DNA of 64,000 nucleotides from Litoribacillus peritrichatus (GCF_039537985.1 NZ_BAABBN010000004.1:1240001-1304000), one strand, 5' to 3'. Positions 1 through 8,516 are shown, counted from the first letter of the stretch. Numbers and translations are program-made. The notes: a model not told the origin generated them from the letters alone.

Positions 1-566
1 TTTGTCAGTATCACGGTTTTGATGGTGTCGACCTGGACTTGGAAGACATTGAAGTGGGCGTTGATTTTCTTGATTTATACGTCAGTACAATACGGCAAAA
101 GGATTCATCTTTATTCATCACTGCGGCACCTCAAATAGCCGGGGGCTATGGCGGGCCTGCTTCCCTGGCACCTGCTAATGTCTTTACAACCAGTTTTTTA
201 AAATCGGCGAACTTTGATGCGCTGTTCATACAGGAGTATAACCAATACGGCGGTGCTGTGTTTGATGGCCTTCAGGACACGGATGTAGGCTTTATATCGG
301 CAAGTTATGGGCCTCTGACCAAGATTGTACCGGCGAGGACTAAAATTGTTGTCGGGGAACCAGCCTCGGGCAGTGCAGGTTCGGGTCTGTCTGATCCAAG
401 TGATGTGGTAAAAGATATAGATTCAGGAGAAGTAATGCAGAGCCCTCAATACGGCGGCATTATGGTTTGGTCTATAAATTTTGATTATGAGCAAGATTGG
501 AGTTTTAGCAGAACCGTTCACCAGGTTGTTGAGCCCGTATCTTCTTTTGAAACCCTGGAGGCCTAG
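1..566 (+). CDS. GH18 chitinase-like glycosidase, C-terminal part (5' end outside window)
   Basis: The reading frame is open from the first base, so the 5' end of the gene lies upstream. Within the first 20 codons is DGVDLDLE, the glycoside hydrolase family 18 active-site signature DGxDxDxE, whose final Glu is the catalytic acid. Downstream are the expected barrel strands: LFITAAPQ, then IQEYNQYGG where the family has a substrate-binding Tyr, then GGIMVWSINFD with the conserved Trp near the end of the barrel. Such enzymes hydrolyse beta-1,4-linked N-acetylglucosamine polymers outside the cell or in the periplasm. The spacing resembles ChiC/ChiD-type bacterial chitinases that lack a large insertion domain. 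The protein ends about 20 residues after the barrel, with no C-terminal binding module. The signal peptide and any N-terminal module cannot be seen. A GH18 enzyme acting on another GlcNAc-containing glycan is possible. Confidence 0.8.
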   Translation, partial: CQYHGFDGVDLDLEDIEVGVDFLDLYVSTIRQKDSSLFITAAPQIAGGYGGPASLAPANVFTTSFLKSANFDALFIQEYNQYGGAVFDGLQDTDVGFISASYGPLTKIVPARTKIVVGEPASGSAGSGLSDPSDVVKDIDSGEVMQSPQYGGIMVWSINFDYEQDWSFSRTVHQVVEPVSSFETLEA

Positions 567-595
567 GGAACCTCTTACATGAAAAGAGTGCTCGA

Positions 596-633
596 AAGGC
601 CTGCCAGTCCGCTGAGACAGGCCTTATTTCTTT
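596..633 (+). terminator. Rho-independent terminator after the GH18 gene
   Basis: An 8-bp perfect stem, AAGGCCTG (596-603) with CAGGCCTT (618-625), is followed by a T-rich stretch. It begins 30 bases after the chitinase-like stop codon. Confidence 0.7.
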
Positions 634-679
634 GGATATACTCTGTTGATTAATTATTTTCATGTCTACGATTGTAGAA

Positions 680-720
680 AAACCTGAATTCATTTACGTT
701 CTGGTTCTGAATTCAGGTTT
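680..720 (+). promoter_or_regulatory. 13-bp perfect inverted repeat in the leader of the glutamate-synthase-like gene
   Basis: AAACCTGAATTCA (680-692) is exactly complementary to TGAATTCAGGTTT (708-720), with a 15-base loop. The repeat ends 13 bases before the ATG at 734, and the weak ribosome site (AAGGGA) follows directly. Only three T residues follow the stem, so it is a poor terminator. It could be an mRNA leader hairpin or a protein-binding palindrome. No known riboswitch was recognised. Confidence 0.45.
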
Positions 721-733
721 GTAAGGGATACGC

Positions 734-2395
734 ATGACAATAATGCAAAAGGTATATTGGTTCATCGCAACAGTGGGCAATCTGGTCGCGCTGATCGCTT
801 TTAATGTTGCAGAAAGTTCGTTGGCCACGGCCTTTTTACTGTTTAGCTTAGTCTATACTGTTGTTGGTTTTTATGACCTGAAATACAGTAAGCATAATCT
901 TAATCGTCTTTATCCTGTTGTTGCTTACCTTCGTTATTTTCTTGAATCTTATCGGGTCGAAATTCAACAGTATTTCATTGCGAATGATACAGAAGAGCGG
1001 CCATTTAACCGTGAACAGCGTTCTTTGGTTTATCAAAGAGCCAAAGGTGTCAGGGACACGATTGCGTTTGGTACACAACGCGATTTACTTGAAGAAAACT
1101 ACTTGAGCCTGTGGCACTCATTAAGCCCTAAGCACGTGAAAGACGATGTAAAGCGCATTACCATCGGAGGGCCGGATTGCACACAGCCTTATGAGGCGTC
1201 TTACTTAAATATCTCGGCCATGAGTTTTGGTTCTCTGAGCAGTAATGCCATTGAGGCTTTGAATTCTGGTGCTAAAAAAGCAGGGTGTTTTCATAACACA
1301 GGCGAAGGCTCGGTCAGTCCATATCATTTGAAACACGGTGGGGATATTGTTTGGCAAATCGGTTCTGGGTTGTTTGGCTGTCGGGATGAAAATGGTCGCT
1401 TTAACCCGAATATGTTTGAGCAAATGGCCAAAAAACCTCAAATTAAAATGATCGAGATTAAGCTCAGTCAAGGGGCTAAACCGGCTCATGGCGGTGTACT
1501 GCCTAAGGCAAAAATTACACCTGAGATTGCCGAAATACGACATATTTCGATGGATAAAGATTGCATATCTCCAGCAGTAAACCCGGAATGCACAACACCA
1601 GTCGCCTTGTTACATTTTATACAGAAATTGCGGGCGTTAAGTGGAGGTAAGCCGGTTGGGTTCAAACTGTGCATCGGAAATCCAGCGGAATTTTTAAGTG
1701 TTTGCAAGGCGATGCTGGAAACAGGGATTACCCCTGACTTTATAACCGTCGATGGCGCGGAAGGCGGCACCGGTGCCGCCCCTGTAGAGTTCAGTAACCG
1801 ACTTGGTATGGTGTGTCTGGAAGGTATTTACTTTGTGCATAATGCGCTGGTTGGCGTAGGTCTCAGGGATAAGATTAAGATCATTGCCTCAGGAAAGACG
1901 GCCTCAAGTTTTGATTTGCTTTCCAAGATTGCTATGGGTGCAGATTTAGTGAATGCAGCCCGGACCATGATGTTTGCGCTGGGGTGTATCCAGTCGAAAA
2001 GCTGTAATACGAACCATTGTCCTACAGGGATTGCTACGCAAGATCCAGCTCGCTCCAAGGCGATTAATGTCGAGGATAAAAGTAATCGTGTTTATAATTT
2101 TCACAGAAAAACTTTGGACAGTTTTTATGAGTTAGTGGGAAGTCTTGGTTTGGATGATCCCGCAGATCTGGCTCCTCACATGGTGAAACGCAGAACGCCT
2201 TATGGCCTGTTGATGGCCACAGGCAGTTTGGTTGAACCTCTCAGGCCCGATGCACTGGTAGAAGGGTTAGTTTCTAACAAGCAATGGGCGCATTGGTGGC
2301 AGTGCTGCAGTGCCGATCAATTTTACGTTGAAGATTTCACAGTGATTAAACCTGAAGAAATAAAGCTGACTCCTCAGGCGATTCTTGAAGAATAA
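734..2395 (+). CDS. FMN-binding glutamate-synthase-family protein, membrane anchored
   Basis: 553 residues. Two hydrophobic helices at about residues 7-25 and 28-47 tether the protein to the membrane. From about residue 150 on it matches the FMN-binding (beta/alpha)8 domain of glutamate synthase large subunits: SAMSFGSLSSNAI (161-173), the phosphate-binding segment DGAEGGTGAAP (340-350), and a C-x5-C-x4-C motif with Cys418, Cys424 and Cys429, which in GltB binds a 3Fe-4S cluster. The glutaminase and C-terminal GltB domains are absent, so this is the short stand-alone form found in many bacteria. Its substrate is not established, and it should not be called GOGAT. It may be a flavin/Fe-S oxidoreductase. 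The gene appears monocistronic, with a converging neighbour. Confidence 0.85.
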   Translation: MTIMQKVYWFIATVGNLVALIAFNVAESSLATAFLLFSLVYTVVGFYDLKYSKHNLNRLYPVVAYLRYFLESYRVEIQQYFIANDTEERPFNREQRSLVYQRAKGVRDTIAFGTQRDLLEENYLSLWHSLSPKHVKDDVKRITIGGPDCTQPYEASYLNISAMSFGSLSSNAIEALNSGAKKAGCFHNTGEGSVSPYHLKHGGDIVWQIGSGLFGCRDENGRFNPNMFEQMAKKPQIKMIEIKLSQGAKPAHGGVLPKAKITPEIAEIRHISMDKDCISPAVNPECTTPVALLHFIQKLRALSGGKPVGFKLCIGNPAEFLSVCKAMLETGITPDFITVDGAEGGTGAAPVEFSNRLGMVCLEGIYFVHNALVGVGLRDKIKIIASGKTASSFDLLSKIAMGADLVNAARTMMFALGCIQSKSCNTNHCPTGIATQDPARSKAINVEDKSNRVYNFHRKTLDSFYELVGSLGLDDPADLAPHMVKRRTPYGLLMATGSLVEPLRPDALVEGLVSNKQWAHWWQCCSADQFYVEDFTVIKPEEIKLTPQAILEE

Positions 2396-2476
2396 CGCTT
2401 GTTAGAGAGTGATTTAAACACATCGGGGTTCTCCGAAATGTTATAGCTTCATTTCAACGTAAGAGGTTGAGAACCA

Positions 2477-3316
2477 CTATAAGTTATTCAGGCAGCACCG
2501 CTTGTATTTTTTTCCACTTCCACATGGGCAAGGGCTGTTTCTTGTAGGTTGTATATCGGCCTCAATTTCAGCCAGGTTCTGCTGATAAAAGTCGCTTAGA
2601 TACTCGTAAAGTTTTGGGTGCTTTTTCTGAAGCATTTTTGGTCTTTCAAAAAAGTACTCGGAAGCAACCGCCAGAAACTCAGCTTTATTGGTGGTCGCGT
2701 ATTCTCTGATGTTGCTTTTCTTATCTTCAACTTCGGATATTTTGTGTTGCACCAAATCAAACCAAGGGGCGCAGTATTCAAATTTCTTTACCCGTTCAGG
2801 AAATCCGTCGCAGTTTCCATCGGCCATATCAACCAAATGTACAAATTCGTGAATGCCCACATTTTGTTTGTCTCTGTCGTTGGCAAAGCCCTGATGTAAT
2901 GCCGGTTTGCTCAATGCCATTTTTCCTGCCATCGGGCCAGTGCCTACCATTCCGGTGATTCTTGCATCTGGGCCGCCACACTCGAACTGCTCGTTAAACA
3001 TCGCGGGTAATAGATAAACAGTTTTGATGTTGATGTAGTGCCAGTTAGGGAAACCCCAAACCGGAATGATGGCACTTGCCGCGACCAGAAGTTTGTCTTG
3101 ATCTGTAACTTCTACAGCTACACCGCCTTCAACCGATGTGGTTGTTAAAAATAGCAGGCAACGTTGCTCAAACCGTGTTTTGTCTTCATTGGATAAATTG
3201 CGATAAAAACTCACTTTGCTATTCAGGAATGCGGACCATTCGGGTTGCCACGGAGGTAATTTTGTGGGTTTCTTGGTGAATAGGGCGCTAAAAAAATCTT
3301 TGAGGGCTTGGAACAT
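2477..3316 (-). CDS. mtfA: MtfA family zinc peptidase (Mlc titration factor A), with SEC-C tail
   Basis: 279 residues. The zincin motif HEFVH is at residues 156-160 (GIHEFVHLVD), as in the M90 peptidase family. The preceding GGPDARITGM segment is also typical of the family. In Escherichia coli MtfA binds the repressor Mlc and so affects glucose PTS expression, and it has aminopeptidase activity; whether an Mlc exists here is unknown. The last residues carry a SEC-C zinc-binding motif (PCPCGSGKKYKRCC), a known extension in several proteobacterial MtfA proteins and absent from the E. coli protein. The N-terminus FFSALFTKK is amphipathic but not a signal peptide. The gene converges on the glutamate-synthase-like gene. 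Confidence 0.88.
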   Translation of the reverse strand: MFQALKDFFSALFTKKPTKLPPWQPEWSAFLNSKVSFYRNLSNEDKTRFEQRCLLFLTTTSVEGGVAVEVTDQDKLLVAASAIIPVWGFPNWHYINIKTVYLLPAMFNEQFECGGPDARITGMVGTGPMAGKMALSKPALHQGFANDRDKQNVGIHEFVHLVDMADGNCDGFPERVKKFEYCAPWFDLVQHKISEVEDKKSNIREYATTNKAEFLAVASEYFFERPKMLQKKHPKLYEYLSDFYQQNLAEIEADIQPTRNSPCPCGSGKKYKRCCLNNL

Positions 3317-3502
3317 TGACTTTTCGATCCTTGAAGTAGTGATCCTGATATTTCGGTTATATAACGATTCAAACTCCGTTAGAATCTTCCGCGAGACTGA
3401 ATTCTACCGGATGTTGGAAAGCTCGTTATGATAATTGATTCGTAAAGTGAAGTAATCCGCATAGGCATCTGATTTGATTAATTTTGTAAATAGGTTGTTT
3501 AA

Positions 3503-4021
3503 GTGAAGACACTTATATTGGGTGGGGCTCGCTCGGGCAAGAGTAAATTGGCGGAGCAATACGCCTCTGAAAGTCAATTATCGGTGTGTTACATCGCTAC
3601 CAGCGAACCCACTGATAAGGAAATGTCTGAGCGGGTACGGTTGCATCGTGAACGTCGACCTGATCATTGGGGGTTGGTTGAAGAACCCATTAAATTAGCC
3701 GACGTTCTCAAAGCGCAGGCAACGAGCGAAACCTGTATTTTGGTGGACTGCCTAACACTGTGGCTGACTAACTTGCTCATGTTGGAAGATCAGTCTCAAT
3801 TTGAAAGTGAACGACAAGCCTTATTGGATGTTTTCCCCACCTTACCCGGCCAGATCATTATGGTCAGTAACGAGACCAATATGGGGGTCGTGCCGATGGG
3901 TGAACTTACGCGAAAATTTTGTGATGAGGCAGGGTTACTTCATCAGGCGGTTGCTGAGATCAGTGAACAAGTAATTTTGACGGTGGCGGGTTTGCCTCAT
4001 TTTTTGAAAGGACATGCTTAA
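3503..4021 (+). CDS. cobU: Adenosylcobinamide kinase / adenosylcobinamide-phosphate guanylyltransferase
   Basis: 172 residues with a GTG start. The P-loop GGARSGKS is at residues 7-14. Further CobU-family features are IATSEPTDKEMSERVRLHRERR in the nucleotide/guanylylation region, VDCLTLWLTNL, and VSNETNMGVVP, the conserved NE(T/V)G-type loop. The enzyme phosphorylates adenosylcobinamide and then transfers GMP to it, activating the lower-ligand attachment point in cobalamin assembly or salvage. It is the first gene of a three-gene operon; its TAA is directly followed by the cobT ATG. Upstream bases 3317-3502 show no recognisable cobalamin riboswitch. cobS, needed for the last step, is not in this window. 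Confidence 0.92.
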   Translation: MKTLILGGARSGKSKLAEQYASESQLSVCYIATSEPTDKEMSERVRLHRERRPDHWGLVEEPIKLADVLKAQATSETCILVDCLTLWLTNLLMLEDQSQFESERQALLDVFPTLPGQIIMVSNETNMGVVPMGELTRKFCDEAGLLHQAVAEISEQVILTVAGLPHFLKGHA

Positions 4022-5113
4022 ATGTTGGATTGGTTGGAAATTTCTGTAAAGGCCCTGAATAAAGAGACAAAGGCAGCTGCGCTTGATCGACAGCAGATCC
4101 TGACGAAACCGGCCGGTTCATTGGGAAAGATGGAGTCTCTTGCTGTGAGTCTGGCGACGATGCAGGGTTCTGAGCGACCTTCAGTGGATAAGACCTTTAT
4201 TACGGTATTTGCTGCCGATCATGGGATAGCGGCTGAAGGGGTTTCTGCTTATCCGCAAGCCGTTACCGCACAAATGATTGCCAACTTTCTGGCTGGCGGC
4301 GCGGCCATCAGTGTTTGCGCAAGAGAGTTAGGCGCATCCTTGGAGATTGTTAATTTAGGAGCGGTCGAGCCTTTACCCCATGAATTTATAGCTTTAGCAG
4401 AATCCAGTCAAAGTCAGTTCCATCAAGTGAATATTTCAAACGGTACTTTGAGTTTTCTGACTCAACAAGCCATGACCGAAGAGCAATTAGTGCAGGCAAT
4501 GAATGCCGGAAAAGAAGCGGCGGAAAGGGCGTTTGAACAAGGTGCTCAGTTGTTTATCGGTGGCGAAATGGGCATTGGTAATACCACCACCGCCACTGCG
4601 TTAGCTTGTGCGCTGTTGAATCGTCCGGCGCTGGATATTGCTGGCCCGGGCACAGGGATTACGCCTGAAGGAATTAAATTTAAAGCTCAAATGATTGAGC
4701 AGGCCATTGCTTTTCATAAAGCCGCTTTTTATAAAACAGAGGTGGTAAATCCGTTAGCAATTCTGACGTGCTTAGGCGGGTTTGAAATTGTTGCGCTTTG
4801 TGGTGCGTATTTGCGTTCGGCCCAATTAGGCTTGCCTGTTTTGGTCGATGGTTTTATTTGTTCTGTGGCTGCGCTATTTGCTCAATCTCTGAACCAAGAA
4901 TGCCGGGAGTGGATGGTATTTTCTCATCAATCGGCGGAACCCGGCCATCGTATTATTTTAGAAGCGATGAATGGAGAACCAATATTGAAACTTGAAATGA
5001 GGCTAGGAGAGGGCAGTGGGGCAGCCATCGCTGTTTCGTTATTAAAGACGGCCTGTGCATTGCATAATCAGATGGCGACTTTTGCTGAGGCGGGTGTTGA
5101 TGACAAAGGATAA
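4022..5113 (+). CDS. cobT: Nicotinate-nucleotide--dimethylbenzimidazole phosphoribosyltransferase
   Basis: 363 residues, close to the usual 350-360. Family motifs are KPAGSLG near residue 30, the long FAADHGIAAEGVSAYPQ loop, GEMGIGNTTTA (phosphate/nicotinate region) and the C-terminal EPGHRIILEA plus LRLGEGSGAA-like segment (here MRLGEGSGAA). The family's catalytic Glu lies in this last block. The enzyme makes alpha-ribazole phosphate from nicotinate mononucleotide and a benzimidazole base. The ATG follows the cobU stop without a gap, and the 3' end overlaps the next gene by 14 bases, so translation is probably coupled. Confidence 0.93.
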   Translation: MLDWLEISVKALNKETKAAALDRQQILTKPAGSLGKMESLAVSLATMQGSERPSVDKTFITVFAADHGIAAEGVSAYPQAVTAQMIANFLAGGAAISVCARELGASLEIVNLGAVEPLPHEFIALAESSQSQFHQVNISNGTLSFLTQQAMTEEQLVQAMNAGKEAAERAFEQGAQLFIGGEMGIGNTTTATALACALLNRPALDIAGPGTGITPEGIKFKAQMIEQAIAFHKAAFYKTEVVNPLAILTCLGGFEIVALCGAYLRSAQLGLPVLVDGFICSVAALFAQSLNQECREWMVFSHQSAEPGHRIILEAMNGEPILKLEMRLGEGSGAAIAVSLLKTACALHNQMATFAEAGVDDKG

Positions 5114-5672
5114 TTCTTTAAAGTCATTAACGCTGTTAAGGCACGGTATCACCGAAGCCGGTAAAGCATACATCGGTGTGACCGACGCGATATTGACCGA
5201 GGAAGGGAGGCAACAGATGCTGACTTCCGTTGGTCAACGTATTTCAGAGGTAGGCCATCCTGAATGGGATGTCATTGTGACATCGCCTCTTTTGCGTTGT
5301 TTATCCTTCAGCAAAGAACTTTCTGCGATGTTGTCTATTCCATATGAAACTGACCCGGCCTTTCGTGAATATGACTTTGGTGTGATGGAAAACCTGACGG
5401 CCATCGAAGTGCTGGATCAACATCCTGGCGTGCTGGAGCGTTTTTGGGAAGACCCGTTGAGTAACCCGCCCACGAACGGAGAGTCTCTCTCTGACTTTGA
5501 TCGTCGTATTCTCGACGGACTGGCGGACATCTATGCCCGGTTCTCTGGTAAGAGCGTCTTGCTTGTTGCTCATGGCGGCGTCATTCGTGGTTTGTTGTGC
5601 CATAAACACGACAAACCGATTCAGGAGCTGATGAATTTTGAAGTCAATCACGGCCAATTGATTAGTTATTAG
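5100..5672 (+). CDS. cobC: Alpha-ribazole phosphatase-like histidine phosphatase
   Basis: 190 residues from the ATG at 5100. An upstream in-frame start at 5055 would add 15 basic residues and overlap cobT deeply, so it is not preferred. The histidine phosphatase signature LLRHGITEAG places the phospho-accepting His at residue 15. TSPLLRC and the second catalytic His in VAHGGVIRG follow the standard branch-1 pattern. In the cob operon the natural role is removal of the 5'-phosphate of alpha-ribazole phosphate (or adenosylcobalamin phosphate). Family membership is clear; the substrate is inferred from the position after cobU and cobT. Confidence 0.85.
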   Translation: MTKDNSLKSLTLLRHGITEAGKAYIGVTDAILTEEGRQQMLTSVGQRISEVGHPEWDVIVTSPLLRCLSFSKELSAMLSIPYETDPAFREYDFGVMENLTAIEVLDQHPGVLERFWEDPLSNPPTNGESLSDFDRRILDGLADIYARFSGKSVLLVAHGGVIRGLLCHKHDKPIQELMNFEVNHGQLISY

Positions 5673-5692
5673 GGCGATTGTTAGTCCGCCCT
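5671..5692. terminator. Possible shared hairpin between convergent cobC and sirtuin genes
   Basis: AGGGCG (5671-5676) pairs with CGCCCT (5687-5692). The stem touches the stop codons of both converging genes. No T-run follows on either strand, so terminator function is uncertain. Confidence 0.3.
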
Positions 5693-6418
5693 TTCAATGT
5701 ACTCAGATGCTTTCATTCTGTGGTAAGTCGTATTTTCATAAGGGATTCTAACCGGATAGGGGTCAACCACTTCAATGGGCTTGTTTTGGGTGACAGCAAT
5801 TTCTAATGCCATCTGAGTGATGTTGACGCTGAACGATGTACCCATAAAAATGATTTTATCGGCGTCAATCATTCTTTGTTGCGCTTCACTGATTCGATAC
5901 AGCTCGGTGTAATATTCATCAAACAACAAAACATAGGGTTTGAAAGACTGGCTCTTCATAGGCTTTCGTGTGGAAAGGCTGATTTTGAATACCTCCAGCA
6001 GTGACTCTGTGAGCGAAGTCTCGTCTACTGAATCCCATGGTGCTTGTTGGGTAGCCACGTTGTCCCCTTGAGTATGGAACAGTGTCATCTGATCCAGTCG
6101 GCCATGAATGGCTATGTAGTTTTGGTTTCCGGCTTTTCCATCTAGACCATCAATGTTTTGGGTGATTAAATTTTTGTTGGCAAGCCAGTGGTGTACTTTG
6201 TTTGGGCCATGGTTTCGATACGCTGCAAACCGTTTGTAGTACCAGGAAAGAAACTGCTCCGGGTTTTCTTTATACATTCTTCGTGTTGCCATTTCCTGAG
6301 GCGTATAGTTTTTGCTGCCTATTTTCCAGAAACCGTCCTTCCCCCGGAATGTAGGAATGCCACTTTCTTCACTGACACCTGCGCCAGTGATGTAAAGGAT
6401 GTTGTTTATTTCGTTCAC
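5681..6418 (-). CDS. Sir2-family NAD-dependent protein (sirtuin) without zinc-binding cysteines
   Basis: 245 residues. The NAD-binding Rossmann motif GAGVSEESGIPTFRG is at residues 12-26, TQNIDGLD at 86-93, the catalytic His in IHG at residue 105, and GTSFSVNI replaces the usual GTSxxV. These are the core sirtuin elements for NAD-dependent deacylation or ADP-ribosyl transfer. The small zinc module normally holds two CxxC pairs shortly after the catalytic His. Here that region contains none, and the whole protein has no cysteine. The NYTPQEMAT segment after FWKIGS is typical of one bacterial sirtuin subfamily. It could be an active zinc-free sirtuin or a diverged NAD-binding protein. The position next to cobC is convergent and not an operon; 'CobB' in older literature also names a sirtuin, which is coincidental here. 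Confidence 0.8.
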   Translation of the reverse strand: MNEINNILYITGAGVSEESGIPTFRGKDGFWKIGSKNYTPQEMATRRMYKENPEQFLSWYYKRFAAYRNHGPNKVHHWLANKNLITQNIDGLDGKAGNQNYIAIHGRLDQMTLFHTQGDNVATQQAPWDSVDETSLTESLLEVFKISLSTRKPMKSQSFKPYVLLFDEYYTELYRISEAQQRMIDADKIIFMGTSFSVNITQMALEIAVTQNKPIEVVDPYPVRIPYENTTYHRMKASEYIERAD

Positions 6419-6671
6419 AAAAATGCCTTTGTTAAAAATTCAAAAATGACGTGTTCAGACGTTCTTTGATGGATTGATAAGAGTATGAATTAAAAGGTGT
6501 TAAAGCAAACTAATGCCTTTGTATGAGCCAAAAATAAGACCCTGTGTTCTATTAAAGCAGTTTGTTCTTAAATGACAATTATTAGGGTGTTCAGTCTAAT
6601 TTTGGTTGATATGTTCGTGACCATACAGGGGCGTAAAGCGCTAAATTTATATCTGCAGAGTGAGTAATCTA

Positions 6672-7103
6672 ATGAGCAAACTTAAATCAATTCAAGCCAA
6701 AGTTGAAGGTTCAATCGAAAGTGGTATCAATACTGTTGAGCAATACTACAGCTCTGTAGCTGGTAAGACGTTCGACTATGTTGAGACGATCGAAGAAAAA
6801 GCGAAAACAATCACAGCGAAAGACATTCGTGAGAAGCATAACGAAAAAGCAGTGAGTGCTTTTCAGAACGTTCGTTCTTTGAACGCAAGTGCCAGTGAAT
6901 TTGTAAGCAAGCTTCTTTCGAAAATTGAAAAAGACGTTGAAGACGTTGTTGAAGAAGTAAAAGACGCCGTTGAAGATGTTGCAGAAGAAGCGAAAGAAGC
7001 GCTTGAGACTGTTAAAGAAGCGGTTTCCGAAACTGAAGCACCAGAAGCCAAAGAAGCGGCTAAAAAGCCACGTCGTTCACGCAAGAAAACTGAAGACGCA
7101 TAA
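6672..7103 (+). CDS. Phasin-like / apolipoprotein-like helical protein
   Basis: 143 residues from the ATG at 6672. An in-frame GTG at 6660 would add four residues; neither start has a strong ribosome site. No cysteine or signal peptide is seen. The N-terminal half looks like an amphipathic helical bundle. Residues about 80-120 form a very acidic repeat of Asp/Glu-Val/Ala-Lys units (KDAVEDVAEEAKEAL and similar). The protein ends in a basic tail (KKPRRSRKK). This resembles phasins and LEA/apolipoprotein-type surface helices, some of which bind polyhydroxyalkanoate granules; the basic tail could contact nucleic acid. No phaC synthase is in the window, so a granule role is only a suggestion. The gene is monocistronic with its own terminator. 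Confidence 0.6.
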   Translation: MSKLKSIQAKVEGSIESGINTVEQYYSSVAGKTFDYVETIEEKAKTITAKDIREKHNEKAVSAFQNVRSLNASASEFVSKLLSKIEKDVEDVVEEVKDAVEDVAEEAKEALETVKEAVSETEAPEAKEAAKKPRRSRKKTEDA

Positions 7104-7124
7104 TTCGAGCGTTTTAATTGGTTC

Positions 7125-7155
7125 AAAAAAGGGCACTTCGGTGCTCTTTTTTATT
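7125..7155 (+). terminator. Strong Rho-independent terminator with TTCG tetraloop
   Basis: A-run, then GGGCAC-TTCG-GTGCTC (one G-U pair), followed by seven T residues. It lies 21 bases after the phasin-like stop codon. Confidence 0.9.
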
Positions 7156-7265
7156 GCCTGAAGAAACGTTTTTCTTTCTGTGGTTTAATAGTGCAACAAA
7201 TCCTCACAGCAAAAGAACTTTGATTGCACAGAAATTAATGTACAAAATACTCATCGCGAAGAATT

Positions 7266-7934
7266 ATGACCGCCACACTCTATTACATTCATGACCCTAT
7301 GTGTTCATGGTGTTGGGGTTTTAGACTTACCTGGGACGAGCTTCAAAATCATTTACCTCGTGATTTGGAAATTCAGTACGTGTTAGGAGGGCTAGCTCCG
7401 GATACCCATCAGCCAATGCCTATGGCTCTTCGGCAAACCATTCAGCAACACTGGTATAGAATCAATGATCTATTGGGAACGGAGTTTAATTTTGATTTTT
7501 GGTCTTTCAATACGCCAAAGAGATCGACTTATCCTGCGTGCAGGGCCATTATCGCGGCCAAGGTAATTGCTAAGAAATACAACTTGAATCTGGACGTTGG
7601 CAAAATAATGGTGGATGCCATTCAACGGGGATACTATTTACGAGCAATGAATCCATCAGAGAATGATATTCTGGAGACGTTGTTTCAAGAAGTGGCAACT
7701 GAGTTAAGTTTACCCGTTGAGGCGGCTTCAGATTTTCGGACAGTTTTAGATTCTGATGAAACTCATGAAGTATTGAATGGACAAATTAAGTTGGCCCGAA
7801 ACCTATCGGATGCCGGATTTCCTTCTTTGGTTCTAGAATGGGGAGATCAGCTGTATCCTATTGGTATTGACTATCGAGACTGGCAATCGATGCAGTTTTC
7901 AATCTCGAATATTATCAACACAGTGAGACCTTAG
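7266..7934 (+). CDS. DsbA-family thioredoxin-fold oxidoreductase (FrnE-like)
   Basis: 222 residues with no signal peptide, so probably cytoplasmic. The N-terminal strand LYYIHDPMCSWCWGF holds a CxxC pair (Cys13, Cys16), a pattern seen in the DsbA/2-hydroxychromene-2-carboxylate isomerase superfamily and in FrnE-type proteins. The middle is a helical insertion, and GFPSLVLEWGDQLYPIG near residues 180-196 supplies the cis-Pro loop and last strands (FPSLV). Likely a thiol-disulphide oxidoreductase or isomerase; the substrate is not evident. The gene stands alone. Confidence 0.8.
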   Translation: MTATLYYIHDPMCSWCWGFRLTWDELQNHLPRDLEIQYVLGGLAPDTHQPMPMALRQTIQQHWYRINDLLGTEFNFDFWSFNTPKRSTYPACRAIIAAKVIAKKYNLNLDVGKIMVDAIQRGYYLRAMNPSENDILETLFQEVATELSLPVEAASDFRTVLDSDETHEVLNGQIKLARNLSDAGFPSLVLEWGDQLYPIGIDYRDWQSMQFSISNIINTVRP

Positions 7935-8104
7935 CACGGACTGTGAAACGATTTAGAACAAGGCAAAAATCAACGAAAAAGCTGAGTCAGTGTGCCCCTT
8001 TGGGTATTACTGATCGTAAATGAGCATTTTGAGGCGATTTTTAACGCTGTTATTAGTCGTTGTAGCTTCCGCGCAATAGTCTCACCGCAAATTAACGGGT
8101 GTAT

Positions 8105-8473
8105 ATGCCTTATTTGATTTTTAAACTGAGTGGTGTTCCGGAAGATGAAGCAGACGATGTTCGTCATCTGCTTGAAGAAAACGCCATTGATTTTTACGAA
8201 ACCACGGCTGGTCGGTGGGGCGTTTCAATGCCAGGAATTTGGGTTCATGATGAAGCGGATCACGAGCGATCTCGTGGCCTTATCGACCAATATCAGCAGG
8301 AACGTCATAGCCGGTTTAATGAAGAATGGAGGAAGCTTGAGACTCAGGGAAATTTACCAAGTATCTGGACCAATTTTCTGCATAACCCTTTCAGGTTAGT
8401 ACTGGCGGTTATCGCAATTGCTTTTGTCTTGGGCTTAACGTTGTATCCGTTCTTAGACTTACTGGATTTTTAA
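8105..8473 (+). CDS. DUF6164-type small membrane protein
   Basis: 122 residues from the ATG at 8105; a GTG two codons upstream is also possible. The N-terminal half is a compact soluble domain: LIFKLSGVPEDEADDVRHLL, then IDFYETTAGRWGVSMPGIWV, then a helix rich in Glu, Arg and Gln. One transmembrane helix lies near the C-terminus (LVLAVIAIAFVLGLTLYPFL). I recognise this layout as the DUF6164 family, widespread in gammaproteobacteria and of unknown function. The soluble part resembles DUF2007-type signal-transducing domains (interpretation only). Confidence 0.65.
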   Translation: MPYLIFKLSGVPEDEADDVRHLLEENAIDFYETTAGRWGVSMPGIWVHDEADHERSRGLIDQYQQERHSRFNEEWRKLETQGNLPSIWTNFLHNPFRLVLAVIAIAFVLGLTLYPFLDLLDF

Positions 8474-8516
8474 TTCAGTGTTGTGTTTGTTTTGTTGTAC
8501 TGCTTTGCATTGAATG

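Noticed and set aside
3317..3502. Possible cobalamin riboswitch ahead of cobU
   Set aside because: No B12-box-like core (GCCACTG) or other conserved riboswitch element could be found; only a short A/T-rich leader.
7970..8167. Small minus-strand reading frame between the DsbA-like and DUF6164 genes
   Set aside because: No ribosome site; it overlaps the DUF6164 start, and composition looks random.
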